From NCBI GenBank assembly GCA_963812245.1, contig CAWEUK010000001.1:1-64000 (forward strand): a stretch of DNA of 64,000 nucleotides, in the 5' to 3' direction. Made by a program: the position numbers and the translations under genes. Shown here piece by piece: positions 43,546 to 52,579 of this stretch; position 1 is the stretch's first letter, and every line of letters starts with the position of its first letter. The DNA is from Salsipaludibacter sp963812245. Lineage in GTDB: Bacteria; Actinomycetota; Nitriliruptoria; Nitriliruptorales; Nitriliruptoraceae. Under the pieces are notes generated by a model. That model saw only the letters and a list, made by a program, of their open reading frames with translations. It made no database searches and was not told the DNA's origin.

Positions 43546-44852
43546 GCCACGTTCCTGTAGTCGAGGGTGGCGTGGTTGGCCGGGTCCAGGTGTGCGGCCA
43601 CGGCGGCCTGGACTCGTTGCGGCGTGACTGCCTGCAACCGCTGCAGCGCCACGTCTCCGTGCAACGGATCCCCGAACAGCGTCAGGTGTCGGGCATGGTC
43701 ATCCGCCCGTCCGGCCACGGTCGCGGTGATGTCGAGACGTTCCCGCGTGAGCCGCGCCACGGCACGGGCCACCTCGTCGTCGTTGGGTCCGTCGGCCGCC
43801 AGGGCCGCGACCTCTGCCTCCATCGCGTCGGTGAGTTCGTCGAGTGACTGGCCCGAGCGCGCCCTGGCGACCATGACCCCGACGTCGACGCCGCCCACCA
43901 TCTCGAAGGCACCTGCCGACACGTCCTGGGCGAGTTCGGTGTCGCGAACCAGGCGCCGGACCAGGCGACTGGCCCCACCGCCGGTCAGGACCTCGAACGC
44001 GACCGTCAGCGCATCGTGGTCGTCGTGGCCGTCGGGCGGGATGCGCCATGCGGTGTAGCGCGACGCCGCCGGCACGACCTCGTCACACGCCAGGGCCGGT
44101 TGCCCCGACAACGGTCCGATGGTGCCGTCGCGTGCATCCGGGGCGTCGTGGTGGTTGGGGATCCCGGTGAACATCCGCGCCGCCGCGTCCACGGCCTGGC
44201 GTTCGTCGACGTCGCCGGCGATGGACAGCACCGCGTTGGACGGCGTGTAGTGGGTGAGGAAGAACGCATGGGCATCCTCGAGGCTGGCCGCGTCGAGGTC
44301 GTCCATCGAGCCGATGGGCAGGTGGTCGTAGGGGTGTTCGTCGGGAAACAGCGCCGTGAACAGTTGTTCCCAGGCCGTGCCGTAGGGGACATTGTCGTAG
44401 CGTTGGCGTCGCTCGTTCTTGACCACGTCGCGCTGGTTGTCGAGGTTGGCCTGGTCGAGCGCGTCAAGGAGCGTGCCCATGCGATCAGCCTCCAACCACA
44501 GCGCCAGTTCGAACGCCCGGGTGGGCACCGTCTCGAAGTAGTTGGTCCGGTCGAACGACGTCGTGCCGTTGAGGGCCCCGCCGACCGCCTGGATCTCGGC
44601 GAAGTGTCCCGCACCGTCGACGTTGCGGGACCCCTGGAACATCAGGTGTTCGAACAGGTGGGCGAAGCCGGTACGGCCCGGCACCTCGTGGCGCGAGCCG
44701 ACGTCGTACCACAGTTCGACGGCCACGGCCGGGACGAGGTGGTCGGGCGCAACCACCACGCGCAGGCCGTTGTCCAGGGTGGTGACCGACGGCTCGGGGC
44801 GGGCGGCGGGCGTCTCCAAAGCAGTGTCCTCGGTGGCTCGGGCAGCGTGCAC
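43542..44852 (-). CDS. M16-family zinc metallopeptidase, catalytic subunit
   Basis: 436 residues from GTG 44852. HLFEH (His65, Glu68, His69) is the inverted zinc motif of M16, and the third ligand lies about 75 residues on in VVKNERRQRYDN. The opening TTLDNGLRVVVAPDHLVPAV is typical of the family. The C-terminal half lacks catalytic residues but holds substrate. It is the first gene of a two-gene unit with its inactive partner. Related actinobacterial pairs are annotated as insulinase/processing-peptidase family; the physiological substrate is unknown. Confidence 0.92.
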   Translation of the reverse strand: MHAARATEDTALETPAARPEPSVTTLDNGLRVVVAPDHLVPAVAVELWYDVGSRHEVPGRTGFAHLFEHLMFQGSRNVDGAGHFAEIQAVGGALNGTTSFDRTNYFETVPTRAFELALWLEADRMGTLLDALDQANLDNQRDVVKNERRQRYDNVPYGTAWEQLFTALFPDEHPYDHLPIGSMDDLDAASLEDAHAFFLTHYTPSNAVLSIAGDVDERQAVDAAARMFTGIPNHHDAPDARDGTIGPLSGQPALACDEVVPAASRYTAWRIPPDGHDDHDALTVAFEVLTGGGASRLVRRLVRDTELAQDVSAGAFEMVGGVDVGVMVARARSGQSLDELTDAMEAEVAALAADGPNDDEVARAVARLTRERLDITATVAGRADDHARHLTLFGDPLHGDVALQRLQAVTPQRVQAAVAAHLDPANHATLDYRNVA

Positions 44853-44925
44853 GGCGGGTCGACCCTATCGCCTCGCCGACCGAGGTCGACTCGGCCGCCC
44901 CCGGTCCTCCCGTGGCCCGATGCCG

Positions 44926-47451
44926 TCACTCGGTCCTGATCGCCTCCAGCGCGTTCATGCGGGCGGCACGCCAGGCCGGGAACAACGACGCCAGCACACC
45001 GGTGACCACGCCGGCGACCATCGTCACGCCCAGCTCCACCCACGGCCAGGTGAAGGCGCCCTCCAGCGCGACCCGGGTCAACGCGAAGGCGATCGCCAGG
45101 CCGAGCACGGCGCCGATCGAGGTCCCGACGACCGACGTGATCACCGCCTCGGTCCGGATCATCCGTCGCAACTGCCGCCTGGTCATGCCCACCGACCGCA
45201 GCAACCCGAGTTCCCGGGTGCGCTCGGCGATGGCGAGCACCAACGTGTTGAGGATGCCGAACAGCGCGATCACGATCGCCACGCCCAGCAGCGCCGACAC
45301 GGCCGACAACAGGAAGTTGAAGAAGGTGCGGACCAGCGTGACGAACTGGTTGGCGTCGAGCAGTTCGACGCCGGCGTACTCGTCGGTGATCGCCTCGATG
45401 TCCGCGCGCACCTGGTCCTGGTCGGCGTCGGGGTCGTACTGCGCCGCCAGGCTGGTCACGGGCAGGTCCTCGCCGGACAACTCACGGGCCGTGGCAAGGT
45501 CCATGCTGGCCGGCGGCACGTCGAAGGAGAACCCCGTCAGCGCCACGACCTCCAGATCGACCGTCTCGCCGTTGAGGAACTCGACCGCGACGACGTCGCC
45601 CACCGCCAGCCCGGCGCCCAGGGCGATCTCCTCGGCCACCGTCAGGCCAGCGGCGTCGACGGCTCCCTGCTCGACGGTCAACCCCAGGACGTCGAAGGCG
45701 TCCATGTCCACCCCGGCGACCGGCAGATCCTGTCCGAAGCCGATGTCGACCGAGCCGAAGCCCACCGTCGCGTTGACCTGCGCGACGTCGACCAACCCGT
45801 CGACGTCGGAGATCCGGGTCACCAGTTCGTCGTCCAGTGGCTGGTTCGTGAACGAGGCCACGCTGACGTCGGCACCCGACAACTCACCGATCTGGTCCAC
45901 GGCGAAGTCTCGCAGCGCGCCACCGGCGGACGTCGCGAACACGACCAGGAACACGCCGATGACCAGGGCGTTGGCGGTCGCCGCGGTGCGCCGGGCATTG
46001 CGATCGACCTCCGCGACGGCCAACTCGTCGGCGATCGACAGACGCGACAGCGGTCGCCGCAGCAGGCGCGCGAGCAGCGACACCAGCGTCGGTCCGGCCA
46101 CCAGGACGCCCACGAACAACAGGACCGAGCCCACTCCCATGGCCCACCAGTTGCTGATGGCCGAGCCGATGCCCACGGCCACGCCGCCCAGCGCCATGGC
46201 AGCCAGGCCGATCAGGCCGCGCACGCGACTGACCGGCTTGATGGTCGGGTCGGCATCACGCATGGCCTCGACCGGTCGGGTCCGCGATGCGCGCCAGGCG
46301 GGGATGAACGCCGACACCATCGTGACGACGATGCCCGAGACCATGACCTGCAGGATCGACAGCGGGCCGACGGAGAAGGTGGCGAAGTTGCCCACGGCCG
46401 GCACCACCGCGATGGCCACCGCGACAAGTGCGATGCCCAGGAGCGTCCCGATCGCCGATGCCACCACCGCGACCACGAGGGCTTCGAGGCGGACCGCTCG
46501 CCGGACCTGTCGGGCCGACGTCCCGATGGCTCGCAGGAGCGCGAATTCACGCGTGCGCTGGGCCACGACGGTGGTGAACGTGTTGAAGATGATCAGGGCA
46601 CCGATGACCAGTGCGAGGTAGGCGAAGATCTGGAGCCCGATGCCCAGGCCGTCGGCCAGCGACCCGGCCTCGCCGGCCTCGCGTTCGCGCAGTTCGTCGC
46701 CGGTGAGGACCTCGAGCCCACCACCGTCGAGGGCGGCGGTGGCCGTGGTCGCGGCTGCCTCGACCTCGGTGGTCACCGCGGCCACGTCGGCATCGTCGGA
46801 CAGGTCGATCAACAGGATGTCCCAGCCACCCTCGTCGAGGTCGGCGACCGCGTCGCCGTCGGCCGGCGACACCAGCACGTCACGCAGTCCGCGCGCCATC
46901 ACCTCGCCGAACACCGATGTCCCCACGACGGTGGCGTCGACCGGACCGCCAGCCGTGGCCAGTGCCACGGTGTCGCCCAGCGACAGGTCCAGTTCGTTCG
47001 CGGTGTCCTCGTCGACCGCGATCTCGCCGGCAGCGCTCGGCAGGCGGCCGTCGGTGATGTTCCACGTCGTCAGCGGGCTGGCCACCACGACCCAGCCGGA
47101 GGCCGGGGTGGGTGACCCTGCCACCAGACCCGGCAGTTCCACCTCGCCGCTGGCCTGCCCGATCGCCTCGTCCACGCCCTCGAGGCCGGCCACCTCGTCG
47201 ACCACGTCCACGGGGACACCGGGCTCCGGCTCGAACTGCGCGCCGGGATCATCCTCGTCCAGGTAGCCGTCGACCGCGAGGTCGACGTCGCCGAGCGAGG
47301 CGATGGCATTGGATTCCAGGGCCCCGGAAAGCGAGTCGCGGGCCGTCAGCGCCGCCGACAGGAAGGTCGTGGCCAGCACGACCGCGAGGACGGTGCCAAG
47401 GAACCGAACGGGATTGGCGCGAACATTGCGCCAGGCGATCTGGGTCAGCAT
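44926..47451 (-). CDS. MacB/FtsX-type ABC transporter permease
   Basis: 841 residues from ATG 47451; upstream codons belong to the ATPase region. One N-terminal helix (about 16-38), a MacB-like periplasmic domain (about 45-245), and an FtsX core with three helices (about 255-390). A pair of helices around 425-480, a second extracytoplasmic domain (about 500-720), and a final FtsX core (about 730-835) follow. This is the tandem-FtsX arrangement of actinobacterial LolC/MacB-like exporters. It works with the adjoining ATPase (TGATG overlap). Such systems expel peptides or lipoproteins or transmit mechanical force; the substrate is not apparent. Confidence 0.88.
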   Translation of the reverse strand: MLTQIAWRNVRANPVRFLGTVLAVVLATTFLSAALTARDSLSGALESNAIASLGDVDLAVDGYLDEDDPGAQFEPEPGVPVDVVDEVAGLEGVDEAIGQASGEVELPGLVAGSPTPASGWVVVASPLTTWNITDGRLPSAAGEIAVDEDTANELDLSLGDTVALATAGGPVDATVVGTSVFGEVMARGLRDVLVSPADGDAVADLDEGGWDILLIDLSDDADVAAVTTEVEAAATTATAALDGGGLEVLTGDELREREAGEAGSLADGLGIGLQIFAYLALVIGALIIFNTFTTVVAQRTREFALLRAIGTSARQVRRAVRLEALVVAVVASAIGTLLGIALVAVAIAVVPAVGNFATFSVGPLSILQVMVSGIVVTMVSAFIPAWRASRTRPVEAMRDADPTIKPVSRVRGLIGLAAMALGGVAVGIGSAISNWWAMGVGSVLLFVGVLVAGPTLVSLLARLLRRPLSRLSIADELAVAEVDRNARRTAATANALVIGVFLVVFATSAGGALRDFAVDQIGELSGADVSVASFTNQPLDDELVTRISDVDGLVDVAQVNATVGFGSVDIGFGQDLPVAGVDMDAFDVLGLTVEQGAVDAAGLTVAEEIALGAGLAVGDVVAVEFLNGETVDLEVVALTGFSFDVPPASMDLATARELSGEDLPVTSLAAQYDPDADQDQVRADIEAITDEYAGVELLDANQFVTLVRTFFNFLLSAVSALLGVAIVIALFGILNTLVLAIAERTRELGLLRSVGMTRRQLRRMIRTEAVITSVVGTSIGAVLGLAIAFALTRVALEGAFTWPWVELGVTMVAGVVTGVLASLFPAWRAARMNALEAIRTE

Positions 47452-48221
47452 CAGGCGCCCAGGTTCTTCATCGTGTCGAGCACCGCGGTGGTGGTGGGAT
47501 CGGCCAACTCGCCCTCGACTGCGCCGTCGCGCAGGAACACGACGTTGGACGAGTACGACGCCGCCCACGGGTCGTGGGTCACCATGACCACGGACTGGTC
47601 GAGGCGGGCCACGGCGTCGGCGAGGAACGTCATGACCGCGTCCGACGACTGCGAGTCGAGGTTGCCGGTCGGTTCGTCGGCCAGCACCAGGTCGGGACGG
47701 GTGATGAGGGCACGCCCCACGGCCACGCGCTGCTGCTGCCCGCCGGACAGCTCCGAGGGACGGTGGTCGAGGCGATCGCCCAGTCCCAGCACCCCCACGA
47801 CCTCGTCGACCCAGTCGGCATCGGGTTCGTTGCCACCCAGCTTCGCGGGCAGGACGAGGTTCTCACCCGCCGTCAGGACCGGCACCAGGTTGAAGGCCTG
47901 GAAGACGAATCCCAGCCGGTCGCGACGCAGGCGGGTCAGTTCGGCATCACCCAGACCGGTGATCTCCTGGTCCCCGATGAAGACGCGACCCGACGTCGGC
48001 GTGTCCAGTCCGGCGATGCAGTGCATCAACGTGGACTTGCCCGAGCCCGACGGCCCCATCACGGCCGTGAACGTGGCGCGCGGGAACCCGATCGTCACGT
48101 CGTCCACGGCGACGACGTCGTTGCCGTCACCGCCGTAGACCTTGGTGAGGTTGTAGCAGCGCGCGGCGTAGTCGTGGCCGGGCGATTCCTGCGACTCGGC
48201 TGCTGCTGGGGCAGTGCTCAT
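47451..48221 (-). CDS. MacB/LolD-type ABC transporter ATPase
   Basis: 256 residues from ATG 48221, preceded by GAGG. Walker A is GPSGSGKST, the Q-loop lies in GFVFQAFNLVPVLT, the signature is LSGGQQQRVAVGRAL, Walker B is LVLADEPTG with the D-loop NLDSQ, and the switch His lies in VVMVTHDPW. The NLVPVLTAGENL segment is typical of the MacB/LolD subgroup. The stop overlaps the permease ATG. A CATAGT -10-like box reads leftward at about 48289-48294. Confidence 0.94.
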   Translation of the reverse strand: MSTAPAAAESQESPGHDYAARCYNLTKVYGGDGNDVVAVDDVTIGFPRATFTAVMGPSGSGKSTLMHCIAGLDTPTSGRVFIGDQEITGLGDAELTRLRRDRLGFVFQAFNLVPVLTAGENLVLPAKLGGNEPDADWVDEVVGVLGLGDRLDHRPSELSGGQQQRVAVGRALITRPDLVLADEPTGNLDSQSSDAVMTFLADAVARLDQSVVMVTHDPWAASYSSNVVFLRDGAVEGELADPTTTAVLDTMKNLGA

Positions 48222-48313
48222 GTGGTGCCTCGACGGTGGTGGAGTCTCGGGAGGACTCGGGCGAAGGGGGGGCAACGATGTCCGACAGACTATGAGGTCG
48301 TCATGGGACCTCG

Positions 48314-48335
48314 GGGTGGGTGGACTCCCCCACCC
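48314..48335 (-). terminator. hairpin downstream of mutY
   Basis: GGGTGGG and CCCACCC form a 7-bp GC stem with an 8-nt loop, 107 bp beyond the mutY stop and upstream of the ABC operon. No U-tract. The remaining DNA of 48222-48441 shows no gene. Confidence 0.4.
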
Positions 48336-48441
48336 TCCCCGGACGCACCCCGACCCCGGCCGGTGCCCGCCGACGCGGTCGGACGCCACACGAATCCACC
48401 CGGTCCCGCCCGTGGCATTTCGGTTCACGCGGGGCGCGCTG

Positions 48442-49350
48442 CTACGGCAGGCGCAGGTCGTCGCCGACCTCGATCGCCAGACCGTCCGCAACGAGGCTCG
48501 CGATCATCACCGCGACACGATCACCATCGTTCCACCCGACCAGGTCGGCGACCTCCGAACGTGCCACGTCACCGGTGCGCATCGCCGCGACCAGGCGGCC
48601 CCGTCCCTGGCGATCGGAACCCTCGAAGGCGGACTGGCGATTGGCGACGCCAGCGGTGTCGATCGCCGGGTCCTGCTCGCCGTCCGCCACGGACTGCCAC
48701 GCGCACAGATCCAGGAGCCGGCAGGCACGACAGTCCGGCCCGCGCTTGGTGCAGGTCCGGGCCCCCAGTTCCATGATCGCCTGGTTGTGGCGCCACGACG
48801 TCGCGGCTGGCGCCAGCTCGTCGGCCAGTTCCTGCAGGGCGCGACGTTGCAGCGGGCGACCGGCGACGGCACGTGCCAGCACCCGCGCCACGTTGCTGTC
48901 GACCACCGCCTCGGGTGCCTCGAAGGCAAAGACCGCCACGGCACGGGCGGTGTAGGGCCCCACCCCCGGGAGGGCGAGCAGGTCGTCGAGGCTCGTCGGG
49001 ACCTTGCCGCCATGGCCGTCGACGATGGCACACGCAGCGGCATGGAGGTGGACGGCACGGCGGTTGTAGCCCAGGCCGTCCCATGCGGCGATGACGTCGG
49101 CGACCGGTGCCGCGGCGGCAGCGGCGGGATCCGGCCACGTGGCCAGGAACGCCTCCCACTTCGGGATGACTCGCGTGACCTGGGTCTGTTGCAGCATCGT
49201 CTCTGCGACCAGGATCGCCCAGGGATCCCGGGTGCGTCGCCATGGCAGGTCACGCAGGTGGTCGGCCATCCCGTCGATGCGACGGCGCAGCGCATCCCGA
49301 CGGTCGGGCTCGATCAGGTGATCGGACCCGGCGGCTGGACGGCTGGTCAC
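48442..49350 (-). CDS. mutY: A/G-specific adenine glycosylase (MutY-like)
   Basis: 302 residues from GTG 49350. HhH-GPD fold: Glu50 in AETMLQQTQV, the hairpin LPGVGPYTARAVAVF, and catalytic Asp151 in VVDSNVARVL. A 4Fe-4S cluster is indicated by Cys200, Cys207, Cys210 and Cys216. The C-terminal NUDIX-like 8-oxoG recognition domain is absent; a small winged-helix-like tail (about 240-300) takes its place, as in other short actinobacterial MutY proteins. Removes A opposite 8-oxoG. Its start overlaps the dtxR stop by 4 bp, coupling oxidative-damage repair to the iron regulator. Confidence 0.92.
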   Translation of the reverse strand: MTSRPAAGSDHLIEPDRRDALRRRIDGMADHLRDLPWRRTRDPWAILVAETMLQQTQVTRVIPKWEAFLATWPDPAAAAAAPVADVIAAWDGLGYNRRAVHLHAAACAIVDGHGGKVPTSLDDLLALPGVGPYTARAVAVFAFEAPEAVVDSNVARVLARAVAGRPLQRRALQELADELAPAATSWRHNQAIMELGARTCTKRGPDCRACRLLDLCAWQSVADGEQDPAIDTAGVANRQSAFEGSDRQGRGRLVAAMRTGDVARSEVADLVGWNDGDRVAVMIASLVADGLAIEVGDDLRLP

Positions 49351-50003
49351 AACTCGGCGACGTAGAGCAACCGGGCTGCCTCCGCATCCAGGACCACGCT
49401 GCCGGCCGGTCCCACCAGGACGATCGGGTCACCTCGCTGCACCGCGACCTCGGTGCCGGGGGCGATCGCAGCCTCCCCCAGTTCGTGCATCACCTCGCGA
49501 TGGCTCTGCAGCATCTCCGAGATGCGTTCGAGCCGCACCCGTTCGCCCACCGAGTTCGCCAGCGTCAGCACCTCGTAGTCCTCCAACTCCTCGACTCCCG
49601 GGATGGGGTTGCCGTAGGGGGAGGTGGTCGGCTGGCCCAGGAAGTCGAACAGCTTCTTCTCGACGCGGTCCGAGATCACGTGCTCCCACCGGCACGCCTC
49701 CTCGTGGACGTGTTCGGGTGCAACGCCCAGGACGTCGATGAGGAGTCGTTCGGCCAGCCGGTGCTTGCGCATCACGCGGGTGGCCTGGGCACGACCCTCC
49801 TCGGTCAGCCCGACCGTGCGGTCTGGGTTGAGGACCATGAGGTCGGTGTCGATCATGCGCTTGACGCCCTCGGAGACGCTGGGCGCGCTGATGTCGAGGC
49901 GCTCGACCAGGCGGGCACGCAGGGCCGGAATTCCCTCTTCCTCGAGTTCCAGGACCGTGCGCAGGTACATCTCCTGGGAATCGATCAGGTCGTGGTCTGA
50001 CAT
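49347..50003 (-). CDS. DtxR/IdeR-family iron-dependent repressor
   Basis: 218 residues from ATG 50003, with GGGAG upstream; the longer frame is noise. The winged helix contains SQEMYLRTVLELEEEGIPAL and SAPSVSEGVKRM. Metal sites match DtxR: His81, Glu85 and His100 (site 1), and Met12, Cys104, Glu107 and His108 (site 2, in ACRWEHV). A C-terminal SH3-like domain follows. It represses iron uptake and activates storage under iron sufficiency in relatives. A near-consensus iron box lies at 50826. mutY is coupled downstream; ferritin is divergent. A TAGGAT -10 reads leftward near 50057-50062. Confidence 0.95.
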   Translation of the reverse strand: MSDHDLIDSQEMYLRTVLELEEEGIPALRARLVERLDISAPSVSEGVKRMIDTDLMVLNPDRTVGLTEEGRAQATRVMRKHRLAERLLIDVLGVAPEHVHEEACRWEHVISDRVEKKLFDFLGQPTTSPYGNPIPGVEELEDYEVLTLANSVGERVRLERISEMLQSHREVMHELGEAAIAPGTEVAVQRGDPIVLVGPAGSVVLDAEAARLLYVAEL

Positions 50004-50261
50004 GCCGGCTCCCTGTCGTCCGCGTCGCATGCAGCCGAACGGCTCCATGCGGCCCCATCCTATGTCGGCGCGCTTCGTGCGACCCGGTTGCCGGGCCGCA
50101 TCGCGCGGGGGCCGCAGCCGCGCGCTGACGGCCCCACGACAGGACGGTCGCGGCCTGCTGTCCCTACGCTGCCGTTGCACCCGGCGCGCACCCGTGGACC
50201 GCATGCGAGTCCTGCGCACGCCGACGCCACGACGAGCCCCACCTGCCACGAGGACGCCCGC

Positions 50262-50765
50262 ATGGACGAGTCACTGCTCACGTTGTTCAACGACCAGATC
50301 GCACTCGAACAGGCTGCCTCGCGGTCCTATCGGCAGATGGCGGCATGGGCCGACGCCAACGACTACTCCGGGGCCGCGGCGTGGTTCCTGGCCCAGTCCG
50401 TGGAGGAAACGGCCCACGCCGACCTGTTCATCGAGTTCGTGCTCGACCGCGACGAGGAGGTGGTGCTCCAGGCCCTGGACGCCCCACGCCCGAACTACGA
50501 GGGCCTGGTGGAGGCGTTCGCGACCGCCCTGGCCCAGGAGCAGTCGGTCACCGAGGCCATCGGTGGTCTCTACAAGGCCGCCCAGGACGCCAACGACTTC
50601 CGCAGCCTGCCGCTGCTCAACACGTTCCTGCGAGAGCAGGTCGAGGAGGAGGCCGCTGTCAGCACGGTGCTCGGGGAACTGCGGATGGTCGAGGGCAACC
50701 CGACCGCCACGCTGATGCTGGACCGCGAACTGCCGGGCCGGCGAGGCGGTGGGGAGGAAGCCTGA
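50262..50765 (+). CDS. bacterial non-heme ferritin
   Basis: 167 residues from ATG 50262, with GAGGA upstream. Four-helix ferritin: ALEQAASRSYRQMAAWADAN (helix A with ferroxidase Glu), AQSVEETAHADLFIEF with the E-x-x-H pair of helix B, LAQEQSVTEAI in helix C and LREQVEEEAAVSTVL in helix D. Length matches FtnA/BfrB-type ferritins. It stores iron as ferric mineral. It is divergent from dtxR with a 258-bp gap that may contain an activation site; no strong iron box was seen there. Confidence 0.92.
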   Translation: MDESLLTLFNDQIALEQAASRSYRQMAAWADANDYSGAAAWFLAQSVEETAHADLFIEFVLDRDEEVVLQALDAPRPNYEGLVEAFATALAQEQSVTEAIGGLYKAAQDANDFRSLPLLNTFLREQVEEEAAVSTVLGELRMVEGNPTATLMLDRELPGRRGGGEEA

Positions 50766-50825
50766 CGGCGGGAACGGGCACCGCCGCTCGATCGGCGGTG
50801 ATGGGCCACGGGCGGGTCGTGTAAC

Positions 50826-50844
50826 TTAGGTTGTCCTAACCTCA
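50826..50844. promoter_or_regulatory. DtxR/IdeR iron box
   Basis: TTAGGTTGTCCTAACCTCA matches the 19-bp consensus TTAGGTTAGSCTAACCTAA at 16 positions. It lies 20 bp upstream of the ferredoxin-like gene, overlapping where its core promoter should be, so binding would repress. Confidence 0.8.
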
Positions 50845-50864
50845 TTGTCGCCGCCCACCCTCGG

Positions 50865-51248
50865 ATGCCCCTGATGGCCAGCACCAGGACGCTCGAGCGC
50901 CGTGCCCAGAAGGCGCGGGCCACCACCATGCAGCGCCACGTGCTGGTGTGCACGGACGGCGACTGTGGTGGGGCCGCCGTGGCCAAGGCCATGCGCAAGG
51001 CCGTCGCGAAGCAGGGACTGCGTGCCACGGTCACGGTCACCAAGGTCGACTGCCTGGACATCTGCAAGGGCGGCACGGTGGCCGTCGTCTATCCGGAGGG
51101 AACCTGGTACGCAAACCTCGACAAGGACGGCGCCCAGCGCATCGTCGACGAACATCTCGCCGCGGGCCGCCCCGTCGACGACCTGGTGTTCCTGCGCAAC
51201 GGTCTCGTGCGGGGCGAGTCATCGTGCGGCACGTCCTGCCACGACTGA
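50865..51248 (+). CDS. (2Fe-2S) ferredoxin-domain protein, iron-regulated
   Basis: 127 residues from ATG 50865 (ATG 50874 also possible; no clear ribosome site). A basic leader (about 1-22) precedes a thioredoxin-like ferredoxin fold: VLVCTDGDCGG (Cys29, Cys34) and VDCLDICKGG (Cys63, Cys67) are the cluster ligands. TVAVVYPEGTWYANLDKD matches the fold's later strand. Two more Cys lie in the C-terminal SSCGTSCHD. An iron box immediately upstream marks it as a DtxR target, expressed at low iron. It may help siderophore-iron reduction or cobalamin/heme metabolism (inference). Confidence 0.85.
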   Translation: MPLMASTRTLERRAQKARATTMQRHVLVCTDGDCGGAAVAKAMRKAVAKQGLRATVTVTKVDCLDICKGGTVAVVYPEGTWYANLDKDGAQRIVDEHLAAGRPVDDLVFLRNGLVRGESSCGTSCHD

Positions 51249-51265
51249 GTCCGGCACTCTGCCGG

Positions 51266-51991
51266 TCAGCGCGATCGTCCACCACAGACGTAGACGACCT
51301 GGCCGGTGACGTAGGCGGCATCCGGCGACAACAGGTGCGCCACCTCCGCGGCGATGTCGGATGGTTCGCCGGCCCGGTCGAGGGGCACCTTCGCCGTGAT
51401 GCGCGCCAGCACCTCCGGTGGCATCGCCGACGTCATCGCCGTCGCCACGATCCCCGGCGCGATCGCGTTGACCCGGATCCGTGGGGCCAGTGATCGCGAC
51501 ATCGCAATGGTGGTCCCGACGATCGACCCCTTGGAGGCGGAGTAGTTCACCTGCCCGAAGTTGCCCAGGTGCGAGCGTGACGAGATGTTCACGATTGCCC
51601 CGCCATCGACGATGTGGTCGGCCAGGTCCAGCGACAGGTCGAGCGGTGCCTGGGCGTTCACGGCCAACACCGCCGCCACCATGTCGTCGTCCATGTTGAC
51701 CAGGCGGGCATCGCGAGTGATGCCGGCGACGTTGACCAACCCGACCAGCCGTCGCCGGGCCGCGACGTCCACGACCTCGCCGCGCACCGACGCCTGGGTC
51801 AGGTCGCCGACCACCCAGGCGACGTGCGCCGGCCCCTCGTCGAGGTCCTCGGGCCGCCTGATGTCCACGGCGACAACTCCCATGCCGTCGGCGACCAGGC
51901 GGTCGAGCACCGCCGCACCGATGCCGCCAGCCGCCCCGGTCACCACCACCCATCCGCGAGCGTCGTCATGATCCATTCCAGGATTCGTCAT
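51266..51991 (-). CDS. short-chain dehydrogenase/reductase (FabG-like)
   Basis: 241 residues. NAD(P)-binding TGAAGGIG motif, NVAG stabilising turn, Ser in IVNISSRSH, and the YSASKG catalytic Tyr/Lys pair. The C-terminal SPDAAYVTGQVVYVCGG ends in the usual dimer-forming segment. Asp in VVAVDIRRP suggests NAD preference. It is preceded, with a 4-bp overlap, by a protein resembling the C-terminal half of an SDR, so the pair may act as a heteromeric dehydrogenase. Substrate unknown. Confidence 0.88.
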   Translation of the reverse strand: MTNPGMDHDDARGWVVVTGAAGGIGAAVLDRLVADGMGVVAVDIRRPEDLDEGPAHVAWVVGDLTQASVRGEVVDVAARRRLVGLVNVAGITRDARLVNMDDDMVAAVLAVNAQAPLDLSLDLADHIVDGGAIVNISSRSHLGNFGQVNYSASKGSIVGTTIAMSRSLAPRIRVNAIAPGIVATAMTSAMPPEVLARITAKVPLDRAGEPSDIAAEVAHLLSPDAAYVTGQVVYVCGGRSR

Positions 51992-52434
51992 GGCCGCTGC
52001 CTGCCGTGGTGGGGGTCTCCGACCAACAGCACCTGGCCGCTGATCGTGCGCGAACCGAGCACCCAGGCGGCGGTGTCCAGCGCGGTCGCCAGCGGTCCCA
52101 CCACCACGTTGGCCACCAGGCCGGCTCGATCGCCCTCGAACCCGTAGGACCGCGACGCGCCGATCAGGCCATGTCCGACCGACAGCCGTCCGACGTCATC
52201 GCCGTCGAGGTGGGTGTCGTCCAGGATCGTGACCACGTCGACTGCTCGCCTCATCGCCCCACGCGCAGCCGCGATCCAGGCCGCCAGGACATCCGCGACC
52301 TCGCTGGGTGCCACGGGCGCGTCGAGCACGGCCACCAGTGGTCCCGACTCGCCCGCGGCCAGGTCGGCGGCAGCCAGCGCCGACCCGACCGTGGCAGGAT
52401 CGTCCACCCGCAGGAATGTCGTCACTTCACGCAT
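51988..52434 (-). CDS. short protein resembling a catalytically inactive SDR half
   Basis: 148 residues; its stop overlaps the SDR start (ATGA). No nucleotide-binding TGxxxGIG and no YxxxK are present. The C-terminal segment VLGSRTISGQVLLVGD aligns by eye with the SDR ending (ITGQVLYVDGG type), and ASRSYGFEGDRAGLVANVVV could stand for the S-Y-x-x-x-K to R-V-N-x-I-x-P region in degenerate form. The N-terminus is a beta-alpha unit. Probably a structural partner of the following SDR, or a remnant. No database family recognised. Confidence 0.6.
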   Translation of the reverse strand: MREVTTFLRVDDPATVGSALAAADLAAGESGPLVAVLDAPVAPSEVADVLAAWIAAARGAMRRAVDVVTILDDTHLDGDDVGRLSVGHGLIGASRSYGFEGDRAGLVANVVVGPLATALDTAAWVLGSRTISGQVLLVGDPHHGRQRP

Positions 52435-52579
52435 GCTCGCCTCGCCGTCGGGGCACGCCGGTGGCCAGTCAACCAGCAGCGACCACTGGACGGCGCGACC
52501 CTAGGATCAAGGTGGGCCAATGGCCACCGGGATCCCCGACCTTGCCGCTGTTGGCTGCTCGGCGCCTGACGGAGGTGCG

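Noticed and set aside
44542..47115. 857-codon rightward ORF opposite the FtsX permease
   Set aside because: Low-complexity His/Asp/Gln/Arg composition, a GC-bias artefact.
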